A DNA stretch of 37,424 nucleotides from the NCBI GenBank assembly GCA_900547195.1, contig URFQ01000017.1, forward strand, positions 1 through 37,424, given 5' to 3'. The position numbers and the translations under genes were made by a program. A model generated the notes under the pieces. It saw only the letters and a list, made by a program, of their open reading frames with translations, did not search any database and was not told the DNA's origin. The stretch is from an uncultured Butyricicoccus sp. GTDB lineage: Bacteria; Bacillota; Clostridia; Oscillospirales; Butyricicoccaceae. This document shows, one piece after another, positions 30,776 to 37,424 of this stretch (positions within the stretch are counted from its first letter, which is position 1; every line of letters begins with the position of its first letter).

Positions 30776-31570
30776 ATGATCAAAAAAGTACTTACCATCG
30801 CGGGTTCGGACTGTTCGGGCGGCGCGGGCGTACAGGCCGACCTGAAAACCATGTCGGCGCACGGCGTATTCGGCATGAGCGTTATCGTGTCGGTTGTGGC
30901 CGAAAACACCGCGCGCGTCATCGATATTCAGGACATCCGCCCGGAAATGATTGAAAAGCAGATCGACGCGGTATTCGAGGACATTGTCCCGGACGCGGTT
31001 AAGATCGGCATGCTGTCCACCCCCGCCTGCATGCAGGCGGTTGCGGGCAAGCTGCGGCAGTACCAGCCGCGCCACGTCGTCATCGATCCGGTGATGTACG
31101 CAAAGAACGGCTGCCCGCTCATGAAGCCCGACGCGGTCGGCGCGCTGATCGAGCATGTGCTGCCGCTTGCGGATGTGCTCACCCCGAATATCCCGGAGGC
31201 CGAATGCATCACGGGGATCAAGATCGAATGCGCGGAGGACATGGAGGAGGCCGCGCGCAAAATCTGCGCAATGGGCTGCAAAGGGGCGCTTGTCAAGGGT
31301 GGCCACGCCATCGGCAACGCGCTCGATATCCTTTACGACGGGGAGCGGTTCTACCGCTTTGAGACCAAACGTATCCACACGAAGAATACACACGGAACCG
31401 GCTGCACGCTGTCGTCCGCCATTGCATCCAACCTGGCGCTCGGCTGCGACATCCCGGAGGCTGTCAGGCGCGCCAAGGCGTATGTGACCGACGCGATTGA
31501 GCATTCGCTCGCCATCGGCAACGGCTGCGGCCCGCTCAATCATTTTTGCCGCATTTTCCCGGAGGCTTGA
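30776..31570 (+). CDS. thiD: Hydroxymethylpyrimidine/phosphomethylpyrimidine kinase
   Basis: A 264-residue ribokinase-fold enzyme that phosphorylates HMP twice to HMP-PP. It starts KKVLTIAGSDCSGGAGVQADLKTM, the ThiD signature. GCPLMKPDAV and LTPNIPEAECITG near 125-145 line the active site. HTKNTHGTGCTLSSAIASNLALG near 200-222 contains the anion hole and catalytic Asp-equivalent region of the fold (THGTGC here carries the GTGC motif). The AGGAGG at 30765-30770 fits the ATG at 30776 better than the adjacent ATG at 30773. An upstream in-frame start at 30650 would translate through the riboswitch. First gene of the TPP-controlled operon. Confidence 0.96.
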   Translation: MIKKVLTIAGSDCSGGAGVQADLKTMSAHGVFGMSVIVSVVAENTARVIDIQDIRPEMIEKQIDAVFEDIVPDAVKIGMLSTPACMQAVAGKLRQYQPRHVVIDPVMYAKNGCPLMKPDAVGALIEHVLPLADVLTPNIPEAECITGIKIECAEDMEEAARKICAMGCKGALVKGGHAIGNALDILYDGERFYRFETKRIHTKNTHGTGCTLSSAIASNLALGCDIPEAVRRAKAYVTDAIEHSLAIGNGCGPLNHFCRIFPEA

Positions 31571-31571
31571 C

Positions 31572-32081
31572 ATGAAAGGTAAATCTACCCGCAAGCTGAC
31601 GATGGCGGGCGTGCTGGTCGCGGTGGCTGTGGCCGGCAGCCTGTTTTCTATCCCGGTGCTCGGTGCAAAATGTTCGCCGGTGCAGCATATGGTGAACGTC
31701 GTGGCGGGCGTGCTGCTCGGCCCCGGCTATGCGCTGGGAATCGGCTTTGCAGCCGCGCTCATCCGGAATCTGCTGGGTCTCGGCAGCCTGCTGGCGTTTC
31801 CGGGCTCCATGATCGGCGCGCTGCTGTGCGGCCTGGCTTATAAGGTATGTCCGCGCCTGCCCGCCGCTTATGCGGGCGAGGTATTCGGCACCGGCGTTCT
31901 GGGGGCCATGGCTTCCTATCCGGTTGCGGCGTTCCTGCTGAACAACCGTGCGGCCGCGCTGTTCACCTTTGTGCCGTCCTTCCTCGTTTCGACCGCGGTC
32001 GGCGCGGCGGTTTCGGTAACGGTGCTGGCGGCTTTGGGGCGCACGGGCGCGCTTGGCCGGCTGGAGGGTTCGCTGCGGTGA
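31572..32081 (+). CDS. thiW: ECF transporter S component ThiW (thiazole precursor uptake)
   Basis: A 169-residue membrane protein with about five or six helices, the substrate-binding S component of an energy-coupling-factor importer. Family blocks are SIPVLGAKCSPVQHMVNVVAGVLLGPGYAL near residues 24-53 and AALIRNLLGLGSLLAFPGSMIGALLCGL near 59-86. ThiW is predicted from riboswitch and gene context to import hydroxyethylthiazole. The shared EcfA/EcfT energising module is not in this window. The ATG at 31572 follows the thiD stop by one base, and an in-frame start at 31497 is rejected as inside thiD. Its neighbour thiM uses the imported thiazole. Confidence 0.93.
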   Translation: MKGKSTRKLTMAGVLVAVAVAGSLFSIPVLGAKCSPVQHMVNVVAGVLLGPGYALGIGFAAALIRNLLGLGSLLAFPGSMIGALLCGLAYKVCPRLPAAYAGEVFGTGVLGAMASYPVAAFLLNNRAAALFTFVPSFLVSTAVGAAVSVTVLAALGRTGALGRLEGSLR

Positions 32082-32902
32082 TTGAGATTCTGAAGCAAAT
32101 CGTGGCGCGTACCCGCGAGGTGCGGCCGCTCATTCACACGATCACGAACAATGTAACCGTCAACGACTGCGCGAACATCATTCTGGCCGCTTACGGCGCG
32201 CCGACCATGGCGCAGGACGAGCGGGAGGTTGAGGAGATCACGGCGCTGAGCCAGGCGCTTGTGCTCAATCTCGGCGCGCTGCGCGCACAGGAAGCCATGT
32301 TGCTGGCCGGGAAAAAGGCCAATGCGCTCGGCCATCCAGTCGTGATGGATCCGGTCGCGGCGGGCGCGTCTTTTCTGCGCGGCGAGACCAGCCGCCGCCT
32401 GCTGCACGAAGTGCAGATGGCGGTCATCCGCGGCAATGCGTCCGAAATCCGGGCGCTCGCCGTGGGCAGCGAGACGACGCAGGGCGTGGAGGTCAACGCG
32501 ATCGACAAAGTAACCGAGGAAAACCTTGATTCCGCCGTTTCCATGGTGCGCGCGTTTAGCCGCAGGACGGGTGCGGCCGTGGTTCTGACCGGGGAAATCG
32601 ACCTCATTTCAGACGGCCGCCGCACGGCAGTGGTGCGCGGCGGCTGCGAGATGATGAGCCGCATCACGGGCGCAGGGTGCATGCTCACCGCCCTGACAGC
32701 GGCCTATTGCGGTGCAAATCCGGAGCGGATTTTCGAGTCTGCGGTCGCGGCGGCCGGCGTGATGGACGTCTGCGGGGAACTGGCGTATCGGCGGGTGCGT
32801 GAAGCGATGGAGGGCACCGCCTCCTTCCGCACCCGGCTGATTGATGCGGTCAGCCTGTTGACGGACGATGCGCTGGACGCGCTGAACGTCCAAATTCTTT
32901 AA
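32078..32902 (+). CDS. thiM: Hydroxyethylthiazole kinase
   Basis: A 274-residue ribokinase-fold enzyme that phosphorylates hydroxyethylthiazole for thiamin assembly. Motifs are HTITNNVTVNDCANIILAAYGAPTMAQ near residues 20-46, LVLNLGAL near 62, HPVVMDPVAAGASFLR near 88-103, VIRGNASEI near 116, and the GTGC-type anion hole ITGAGCMLTAL near 192-202. The start is a GTG at 32078 (GTGA overlap with the thiW stop), with GGAGGG at 32063-32068. This gives the family N-terminus VIEILKQIV, while the open frame runs back through thiW. Confidence 0.94.
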   Translation: MIEILKQIVARTREVRPLIHTITNNVTVNDCANIILAAYGAPTMAQDEREVEEITALSQALVLNLGALRAQEAMLLAGKKANALGHPVVMDPVAAGASFLRGETSRRLLHEVQMAVIRGNASEIRALAVGSETTQGVEVNAIDKVTEENLDSAVSMVRAFSRRTGAAVVLTGEIDLISDGRRTAVVRGGCEMMSRITGAGCMLTALTAAYCGANPERIFESAVAAAGVMDVCGELAYRRVREAMEGTASFRTRLIDAVSLLTDDALDALNVQIL

Positions 32903-32957
32903 ATAATGCTGTCGGCCTGTGGCCGTCAGCGCCGGAACATTCATTGGGGGTACCACC

Positions 32958-33632
32958 TTGAAAAACAATGCAGTAGTAACCCGGCGCATGCTGGAAGCCG
33001 CGAAGGATATCTGGGAAGGCTATGTGAAGCATCCCTTTGTCCTTGGTCTGGCTGACGGCAGTCTTGCTGTGGAAAAATTCAGATTCTATCTGTTGCAGGA
33101 CTATCTGTACCTGTTCGACTACGCCAAAGTGTTCGCGCAGGGCGTGGTCAAAGCCCGCGAACCGGACTCCATGCGCGCGTTCGCGTCCTATGTGGACAGC
33201 ATCCTGAACGGCGAGATGGACATTCATAAGGGCTATATGGCGCGGCTCGGCATTTCCAGGGAGCAGGCCGAACGCGTCCGGCCTTCGCTGAAAAACCAGT
33301 CCTATACCGCGTATATGCGCGCGGTCGCGGCCGAGGAAGGCCCGGCCGAGATTATGGCCGCCGTGCTGTCGTGCGCGATCAGCTATGAGCATATCGCAAA
33401 ATGGATCGTGGCACACTATCCCGACGCGGAAAAGCACGATTTTTACGGCGAATGGGTGCGCGGGTATGCCGCCGAGGGCTATGCCGCCGCGAACGATGCG
33501 CTCATCGAGTGGATGGAGCGCTTTGCAGAGGGTTATCCGGAAGCAAAGATCGCGCGTCTGGTCGAGATTTTTGTGGACTGCTCACGGTTTGAGAGCCTGT
33601 TCTGGGATATGGCGTGGGGGATGGAGATGTAA
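32958..33632 (+). CDS. tenA: Aminopyrimidine aminohydrolase / thiaminase II
   Basis: A 224-residue helical TenA protein that hydrolyses aminomethyl-aminopyrimidine to HMP, salvaging degraded thiamin. The active-site residues of the Cys-type TenA are visible: Asp and Tyr in LLQDYLYLFDYAKVFA near 45-60, the nucleophile Cys in AVLSCAISYEH near 138, and the Glu in DCSRFESLFWDMAW near the C-terminus. The start is uncertain: TTG at 32958 has GGGGG about seven bases upstream and gives normal family length. A GTG at 32919 would add 13 residues but has no ribosome site. Fourth gene of the thi operon. Confidence 0.92.
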   Translation: MKNNAVVTRRMLEAAKDIWEGYVKHPFVLGLADGSLAVEKFRFYLLQDYLYLFDYAKVFAQGVVKAREPDSMRAFASYVDSILNGEMDIHKGYMARLGISREQAERVRPSLKNQSYTAYMRAVAAEEGPAEIMAAVLSCAISYEHIAKWIVAHYPDAEKHDFYGEWVRGYAAEGYAAANDALIEWMERFAEGYPEAKIARLVEIFVDCSRFESLFWDMAWGMEM

Positions 33633-33634
33633 GC

Positions 33635-34390
33635 ATGCTGGAGTTTCAAAACGTCTCCTTTCAGTATGACGCCGAGGATTTTGACATTGTGGATGGGCTT
33701 TCCTTCCGCGTGGAGCCGGGCGAGTTCGTGTCCATCATCGGGCCGTCCGGGTGCGGCAAATCGACCATCTTCCGGCTGGTCAACCAGCTGCTGCCGCGCA
33801 AAGCGGGCAATATTCTCGTAAACGGCCATAGTATTGACAAACGCCGCGGCTACTGCGGCTACATGCCGCAGCGCGATCTGCTGTTCCCTTGGCGTACGGT
33901 CGCGGACAACCTGCGGCTTCCGATGGAGATCCAGGGCGGCGTTTCGAAGGGCGAGATGGACAAACGCATCGCGGGCACGCTTGACGTTGTCGGCCTGGCC
34001 GGCTGGGGAGACAAGCGGCCTGCCGAGCTTTCCGGCGGTATGCGCCAGCGCGCGGCCTTTGCACGCACGCTGCTGACCGGCTCCGACCTGCTGCTGCTCG
34101 ACGAGCCGTTTTCCGCCCTCGATTTTCTGACCCGTATCTCCATGCAGGAATGGCTGCTCGACCAGTGGGAGGGCGACCACAAGACCGTGCTGTTCATTAC
34201 GCACGACGTCGAGGAAGCTATCTTCCTGTCCGGCCGAGTGCTGGTTGTGGAGGATACGCCGATCAAAAAGCTGGTCTCGTTTGAGGTGCCGGCGGGCTAT
34301 CCGCGCACGCGCGCCTGCCTGACCGATCCGAGCATGCTCAGCCTGAGGGAGCAGCTCATAAGCATGCTCAGACGGGAGGCGCAGCTATGA
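33635..34390 (+). CDS. thiZ: ThiZ-type ABC transporter ATPase
   Basis: A 251-residue ABC ATPase of the nitrate/sulfonate/thiamin-precursor importer group. Walker A GPSGCGKST is at residues 36-44, the Q-loop at MPQRDLLFPWRTV near 77, the signature LSGGMRQR at 132-139, Walker B LLLLDEPFSALD at 152-163 and the H-loop ITHD near 185. GGAG upstream supports the ATG at 33635; an in-frame GTG at 33614 lies inside tenA. Together with the following permease and lipoprotein it forms a ThiXYZ-like importer for aminopyrimidine or HMP; this role is inferred from the TPP-regulated operon. Confidence 0.9.
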   Translation: MLEFQNVSFQYDAEDFDIVDGLSFRVEPGEFVSIIGPSGCGKSTIFRLVNQLLPRKAGNILVNGHSIDKRRGYCGYMPQRDLLFPWRTVADNLRLPMEIQGGVSKGEMDKRIAGTLDVVGLAGWGDKRPAELSGGMRQRAAFARTLLTGSDLLLLDEPFSALDFLTRISMQEWLLDQWEGDHKTVLFITHDVEEAIFLSGRVLVVEDTPIKKLVSFEVPAGYPRTRACLTDPSMLSLREQLISMLRREAQL

Positions 34391-35136
34391 AAAAGAACGC
34401 CAATCTCCCGGCGCTGATCCTGACGTTTGCCCTGTTGATGGCCTGGCAGCTCGGCGCGATGGGGATGGACGCGGCGTATATCCTGCCGTCCCCGGTGCAG
34501 GTGCTCCAGCGCCTGTGGGAGCTTCGCGGCCCGCTGCTGACCGCCCACCTGCCCGCGACGCTGCTGTGCACCGGCATTGGCCTTGCCATTTCGATCGCGC
34601 TGGGCGTGCTGCTGGCCGTGCTCATGGACGCTTTCCCGACCGCTGAGAAGATGCTGTACCCGATCATCGTCGCCTCCCAGACCATCCCGACCACCGCGCT
34701 GGCGCCGCTGTTTGTGCTGTGGTTCGGCTATACCATCTGGAGCAAGGTGCTCGTGACGGTGCTCATCACCTTTTTTCCGATTGCGATTACCGTGTTCGAC
34801 GGGTTTCGCTCGGCGAAAACGGATATGATCGACCTGCTGCGCACCTTCGGCGCAGGCAAAAAGGAAATCTTCCTGCGGCTTAAGCTGCCCGCCAGCCTGC
34901 CGTACTTCTTTTCAGCCATTAAAATGGCCATCCCGCTGTCCATTATTGGCGCGGCCATTGGGGAATGGCTGGGCGCACAGGCCGGTCTTGGCTATTTCAG
35001 CCGCCGCATGATGACCCAGCTGGACGGCGCGGGCGTGTTCGCGCCCATCGTATTGCTGAGTGCCGTGGCGATGCTGGCGGTCTGGATTGTGGCGCTCATC
35101 GAAAAAAAGGCTGTCACCTGGCGCGGGGACCTGTAA
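34387..35136 (+). CDS. thiX: ThiX-type ABC transporter permease
   Basis: A 249-residue inner-membrane permease with about six helices of the SsuC/TauC/ThiX type. It has the N-terminal AYILPSPVQVLQRLWE block near residue 29-44, SQTIPTTALAPLFVLWFGYTIWSKV near 98-122, and the ATPase-contacting EAA-like loop DLLRTFGAGKKEIFLRLKLPASLPYFFSAIKMA near 147-180. It probably works as a homodimer with ThiZ and receives ligand from ThiY. The ATG overlaps the ThiZ stop by four bases. Confidence 0.9.
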   Translation: MKKNANLPALILTFALLMAWQLGAMGMDAAYILPSPVQVLQRLWELRGPLLTAHLPATLLCTGIGLAISIALGVLLAVLMDAFPTAEKMLYPIIVASQTIPTTALAPLFVLWFGYTIWSKVLVTVLITFFPIAITVFDGFRSAKTDMIDLLRTFGAGKKEIFLRLKLPASLPYFFSAIKMAIPLSIIGAAIGEWLGAQAGLGYFSRRMMTQLDGAGVFAPIVLLSAVAMLAVWIVALIEKKAVTWRGDL

Positions 35137-35172
35137 AGATAGAATTGAATTTTCTACAAAAAGGAGGAAACC

Positions 35173-36189
35173 ATGAAAAAGAGAATTTTTGCAATGCTGG
35201 CAGCGGGCGCGCTGCTGCTGACCGGCTGCGGGGCAGACAATGCAGCCCGGTCCGCCGCTTCTTTGGACGAAGGCAAGCAACTGCGCGAGCTGACTGTGGT
35301 GCTCGACTGGTATCCGAACGCGCTGCATGCATTCCTGTACGAGGCCGAGGAAAAGGGCTATTTTGCAGATGAGGGGCTGACGGTGAATATCCAGTCCCCG
35401 GCGGGCGTCAACGACGCGATGAGCATGGTGGCGGCCGGCAAGGCCGACATTGGCCTATACTACCAGCAGGACGTCATCCAGGCGCGCGTGGAGCAGAATG
35501 TGCCGGTGAAGTCGGTCGGCGCGGTTGTGCAGGCGCCGCTGAACATCATCCTGTCCCTCAAAGACAAGAACATCACGAGGCCGGAGGACCTGGCCGGCAA
35601 GACCATCGGTTACGCGGGCACCGAACTGTCCGAGGCGCTTGTCCGCAGCATTATGAAGTCAAGCGGCGCGGATGCGTCCGATGTGAAAATGGTCGATGTA
35701 GGCTTTGAGCTGATGGCCGCCATGACCACCGGCAATGTGGACGCGACCATCGGCTGTCTGGTCAACCATGAGGTGCCGCAGATGGAGAAGGAAGGCTTCG
35801 AGGTCAATTATTTCTTCCCGGATGATTTCGGTGTACCGCAGTATTATGAAGGGATTTTCCTCGCCGGCGACAAAATGATTGAGGAAGAACCCGAGGTAAT
35901 TGCGGCTTTCCTGCGCGGCTGCCAGAAGGGCTTTGCCGATTTTAAGGCTGAGCCCGACGCAGTGCTTCAGGTACTGCTGGACAATCAGGATGCTTCGAAC
36001 TTCCCGTTGGATCCGGATGTGGAAAAGAAGTCCGTGGAGACCCTGCTCCCGCTGATGGAAACCTCAGACGCACCTTTCCTCAGCCAGACGGAGGAGTGCT
36101 GGCAGGAGAACATTGACTGGATGTACGACGAGGGCCTGATTTCCACAAAGCCCGCAGTCACCGAAGTCATGGCAACCATTGATTTTTAA
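35173..36189 (+). CDS. thiY: ThiY-type substrate-binding lipoprotein
   Basis: A 338-residue secreted lipoprotein of the NMT1/THI5-like group. The signal peptide MKKRIFAMLAAGALLLTGC has the lipobox LTGC with the lipidated Cys at residue 19. The fold begins at LTVVLDWYPNALHAFLYEAEEKGYFADEGL near 38-67, close to ThiY proteins that bind formylaminopyrimidine or HMP. AGKADIGLYYQQDV and IGYAGTELSEALV mark the two lobes. AAGGAGG lies a few bases before the ATG. Last gene of the thi operon, followed by a terminator. Confidence 0.9.
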   Translation: MKKRIFAMLAAGALLLTGCGADNAARSAASLDEGKQLRELTVVLDWYPNALHAFLYEAEEKGYFADEGLTVNIQSPAGVNDAMSMVAAGKADIGLYYQQDVIQARVEQNVPVKSVGAVVQAPLNIILSLKDKNITRPEDLAGKTIGYAGTELSEALVRSIMKSSGADASDVKMVDVGFELMAAMTTGNVDATIGCLVNHEVPQMEKEGFEVNYFFPDDFGVPQYYEGIFLAGDKMIEEEPEVIAAFLRGCQKGFADFKAEPDAVLQVLLDNQDASNFPLDPDVEKKSVETLLPLMETSDAPFLSQTEECWQENIDWMYDEGLISTKPAVTEVMATIDF

Positions 36190-36220
36190 GCCCCCACGGC
36201 TGAAATATGAACGCGGCGAC

Positions 36221-36253
36221 AGCCCCCTGCAACCGTGCAGGGGGCTATTTTAT
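36221..36253 (+). terminator. Thiamin operon terminator
   Basis: AGCCCCCTGCA (36221-36231), loop ACCG and TGCAGGGGGCT (36236-36246) form a perfect 11-bp stem followed by ATTTTAT, about 30 bases after the thiY stop. Confidence 0.85.
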
Positions 36254-36284
36254 CGGGAAAGAAAAGCGCAGGCGGGTATCTTTG

Positions 36285-36313
36285 TTGACGAAAACGGAAG
36301 AATTTGATACGAT
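36285..36313 (+). promoter_or_regulatory. Promoter of the LacI-family regulator
   Basis: TTGACG at 36285-36290 and TACGAT at 36308-36313 with a 17-base spacer, about 35 bases before the start codon. Confidence 0.75.
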
Positions 36314-36347
36314 ATAGGAAAAGATCCATGCGAGAAGGAGAACAAGA

Positions 36348-37376
36348 ATGGGAGTAACCCTGAAAGAAATCGCGGCGCTCGCCGGGGTGCACCGTTCGAC
36401 GGTCGACAAGGTGCTGCACAAGCGGCCGGGCGTGAGCGACGAGGTGCGCCGGCGGGTGCAGGCAGTGATTGACGAAACCGGCTATCGGCCCAACCCGGTC
36501 GGCCGTGCGCTGCAAAAGCAGTCGGCCGTGATCCGGCTCGCGGCTATTTTGCTCGAGGTTGACGCCCGGCCATTCATGGAGCGCGGCATCCGCAAAGCGG
36601 TGGACGCGCTGCATATGTACAACATTCAGGTCGATTATCATGCCTGCGCGTATGGCGATGTAGAAACCCAGCTGGAACAGATTGAATGCGCGATCCGGGG
36701 GCAGGTGGACGGCATCATCCTCAGCCCGTTGTCCGCAGACTCCGTCCGCGAGGCGGTCAACCGCGCGGTCGCGGCCGGAATTCCGGTCGTGTGTACCAAC
36801 ACCGATATTGAAGGCACCGGGCGGCTGTGCTATGTCGGCGAGGACGCGGCCAAGGCCAGCCGGATTGCCGGACGTATCCTGGGCGAATTTCTCGGCGGCG
36901 CGGGTGAAATCGCGGTGATCACCAGCACCTCAGCCATGCGCACGGGCACATATTTCCTGAAAGTGCGTGAGACAGGCTTTCAGGGGTATATGGCGGAGAA
37001 TTTTCCGGGCATTCACATTGTGGAGAGCGTACCCAGTCTGGAAGACCCTGCCATGACCTACCAGATGACGCTGGAACTGCTCCGGCGGCAGCCGGAGCTG
37101 CGCGGCGTGTATGTGGTGGGCGGCGGTGTGCGCGAGGTCGGGCGCGCTATTCGGGAAACCGGCTGCGGCGGCAGGCTCAAAGTGGTCTGCTTTGAAGATT
37201 ATCCGGAAATTCTGGAGCTGCTGCGGGAAAATATTGTCACCTGTACGATTAACAGCGACACTGTGCGGCAGGGCGAGCTGCCGGTGCGCATTCTGATCGA
37301 CTATCTGATGCAGGATGAACGTCCGGCTGAAAACGTTTATATCCCGGGCCAGATTCTGGTACGGGAATGCCTGTAA
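36348..37376 (+). CDS. LacI-family transcriptional regulator
   Basis: A 342-residue regulator. The helix-turn-helix at residues 4-23 (TLKEIAALAGVHRSTVDKVL) and hinge helix GYRPNPVGRALQ near 45-56 are followed by a periplasmic-binding-protein-like sugar domain with VDGIILSPLSADSVREAVNRAVAAGIPVVCTNTD near 113-147 and a CINSD-like CTINSD near 300. The recognition helix has STVDKVL rather than the usual TVSRVLN, a variant pattern. Effectors of close relatives are pentoses, hexoses or polyols, but none can be named here. AAGGAG at 36335-36340 supports the ATG. It probably controls a sugar operon just beyond the window's right edge. Confidence 0.93.
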   Translation: MGVTLKEIAALAGVHRSTVDKVLHKRPGVSDEVRRRVQAVIDETGYRPNPVGRALQKQSAVIRLAAILLEVDARPFMERGIRKAVDALHMYNIQVDYHACAYGDVETQLEQIECAIRGQVDGIILSPLSADSVREAVNRAVAAGIPVVCTNTDIEGTGRLCYVGEDAAKASRIAGRILGEFLGGAGEIAVITSTSAMRTGTYFLKVRETGFQGYMAENFPGIHIVESVPSLEDPAMTYQMTLELLRRQPELRGVYVVGGGVREVGRAIRETGCGGRLKVVCFEDYPEILELLRENIVTCTINSDTVRQGELPVRILIDYLMQDERPAENVYIPGQILVRECL

Positions 37377-37383
37377 AAGAAGG

Positions 37384-37414
37384 CTCCATCCGTTTTGAAG
37401 CACACTCCATCCGT
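37384..37414. repeat. Direct repeat after the LacI-family gene
   Basis: CTCCATCCGT occurs at 37384-37393 and again at 37405-37414, a 21-base period or two turns of the helix. This is compatible with a pair of regulator sites before the next gene, but the window ends at 37424. Confidence 0.35.
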
Positions 37415-37424
37415 CAGACAGTAT

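Noticed and set aside
1..37424. CRISPR array, tRNA or rRNA genes, intact insertion sequence or phage genes
   Set aside because: Looked for spaced repeats, cloverleaf ends and transposase, integrase or capsid motifs by eye; none was found. A covariance-model tRNA scan would be needed to exclude tRNAs fully.

Overview
The window looks like a chromosomal segment of a fairly GC-rich anaerobic Firmicute, most likely a gut Clostridia/Oscillospirales-type bacterium. The support is the gene content: a T-box in front of trpEGDCFBA, a perfect CIRCE before hrcA-grpE-dnaK-dnaJ, dgt-dnaG-rpoD, a TPP-controlled thiamin salvage operon, a single-aptamer glycine riboswitch, ThiW, and strong AGGAGG ribosome sites. 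Species cannot be named from the sequence alone. Most of the window is ordinary, densely packed core metabolism. The left 4.8 kb is accessory and shows decay and low GC.

Layout. 1-2170 (+): the C-terminal end of a BCCT-type transporter whose frame is broken at the window edge, then a two-subunit UxaA-family lyase. 2171-4824: a hairpin, a decayed DMT-transporter remnant, and an AT-rich island with a methyltransferase, a TetR-type regulator lacking its DNA-binding domain, a GyrI-like protein and an unrecognised C-terminal gene remnant. 4825-11690 (-): complete tryptophan operon with promoter, Trp T-box, seven tightly coupled genes and a terminator. 11765-16754 (-): dgt, dnaG, rpoD, a terminator, then a DMT permease. 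16755-18570 (+): aroQ and an M24 aminopeptidase. 18577-19755 (-): an MIF-type tautomerase and TatD. 19756-21465 (-): an AGCS amino-acid symporter under a glycine riboswitch with two successive terminators. 21516-22530 (-): metA, with the acetyl-CoA-type residue Glu111. 22608-23104 (+): a half-size EamA protein. 23111-27945 (-): the HrcA heat-shock operon. 28020-29929 (-): a four-gene overlapping operon (cupin, NUDIX, sugar acetyltransferase, zinc ribbon). 29942-30527 (+): VanZ-like protein. 30554-36246 (+): thiamin salvage and uptake operon thiD-thiW-thiM-tenA-thiZ-thiX-thiY. 36285-37376 (+): LacI-family regulator.

How the parts work together. Three different RNA sensors sit in the window: uncharged tRNA-Trp (T-box) controls tryptophan synthesis, glycine controls an amino-acid symporter, and thiamin pyrophosphate controls thiamin precursor salvage. 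The thi operon combines HMP and thiazole kinases, TenA for recovering degraded pyrimidines, an ECF S-component (ThiW) and an ABC importer (ThiXYZ), but has no thiE in the window. aroQ feeds chorismate to the trp pathway but is transcribed separately.

I did not find a CRISPR array, an intact mobile element, tRNA/rRNA genes, or a clearly new defence or biosynthetic system. The most interesting points are the divergent UxaA-type enzyme, the decayed accessory island, the tandem terminators behind the glycine riboswitch, and a long palindrome between dnaK and dnaJ.
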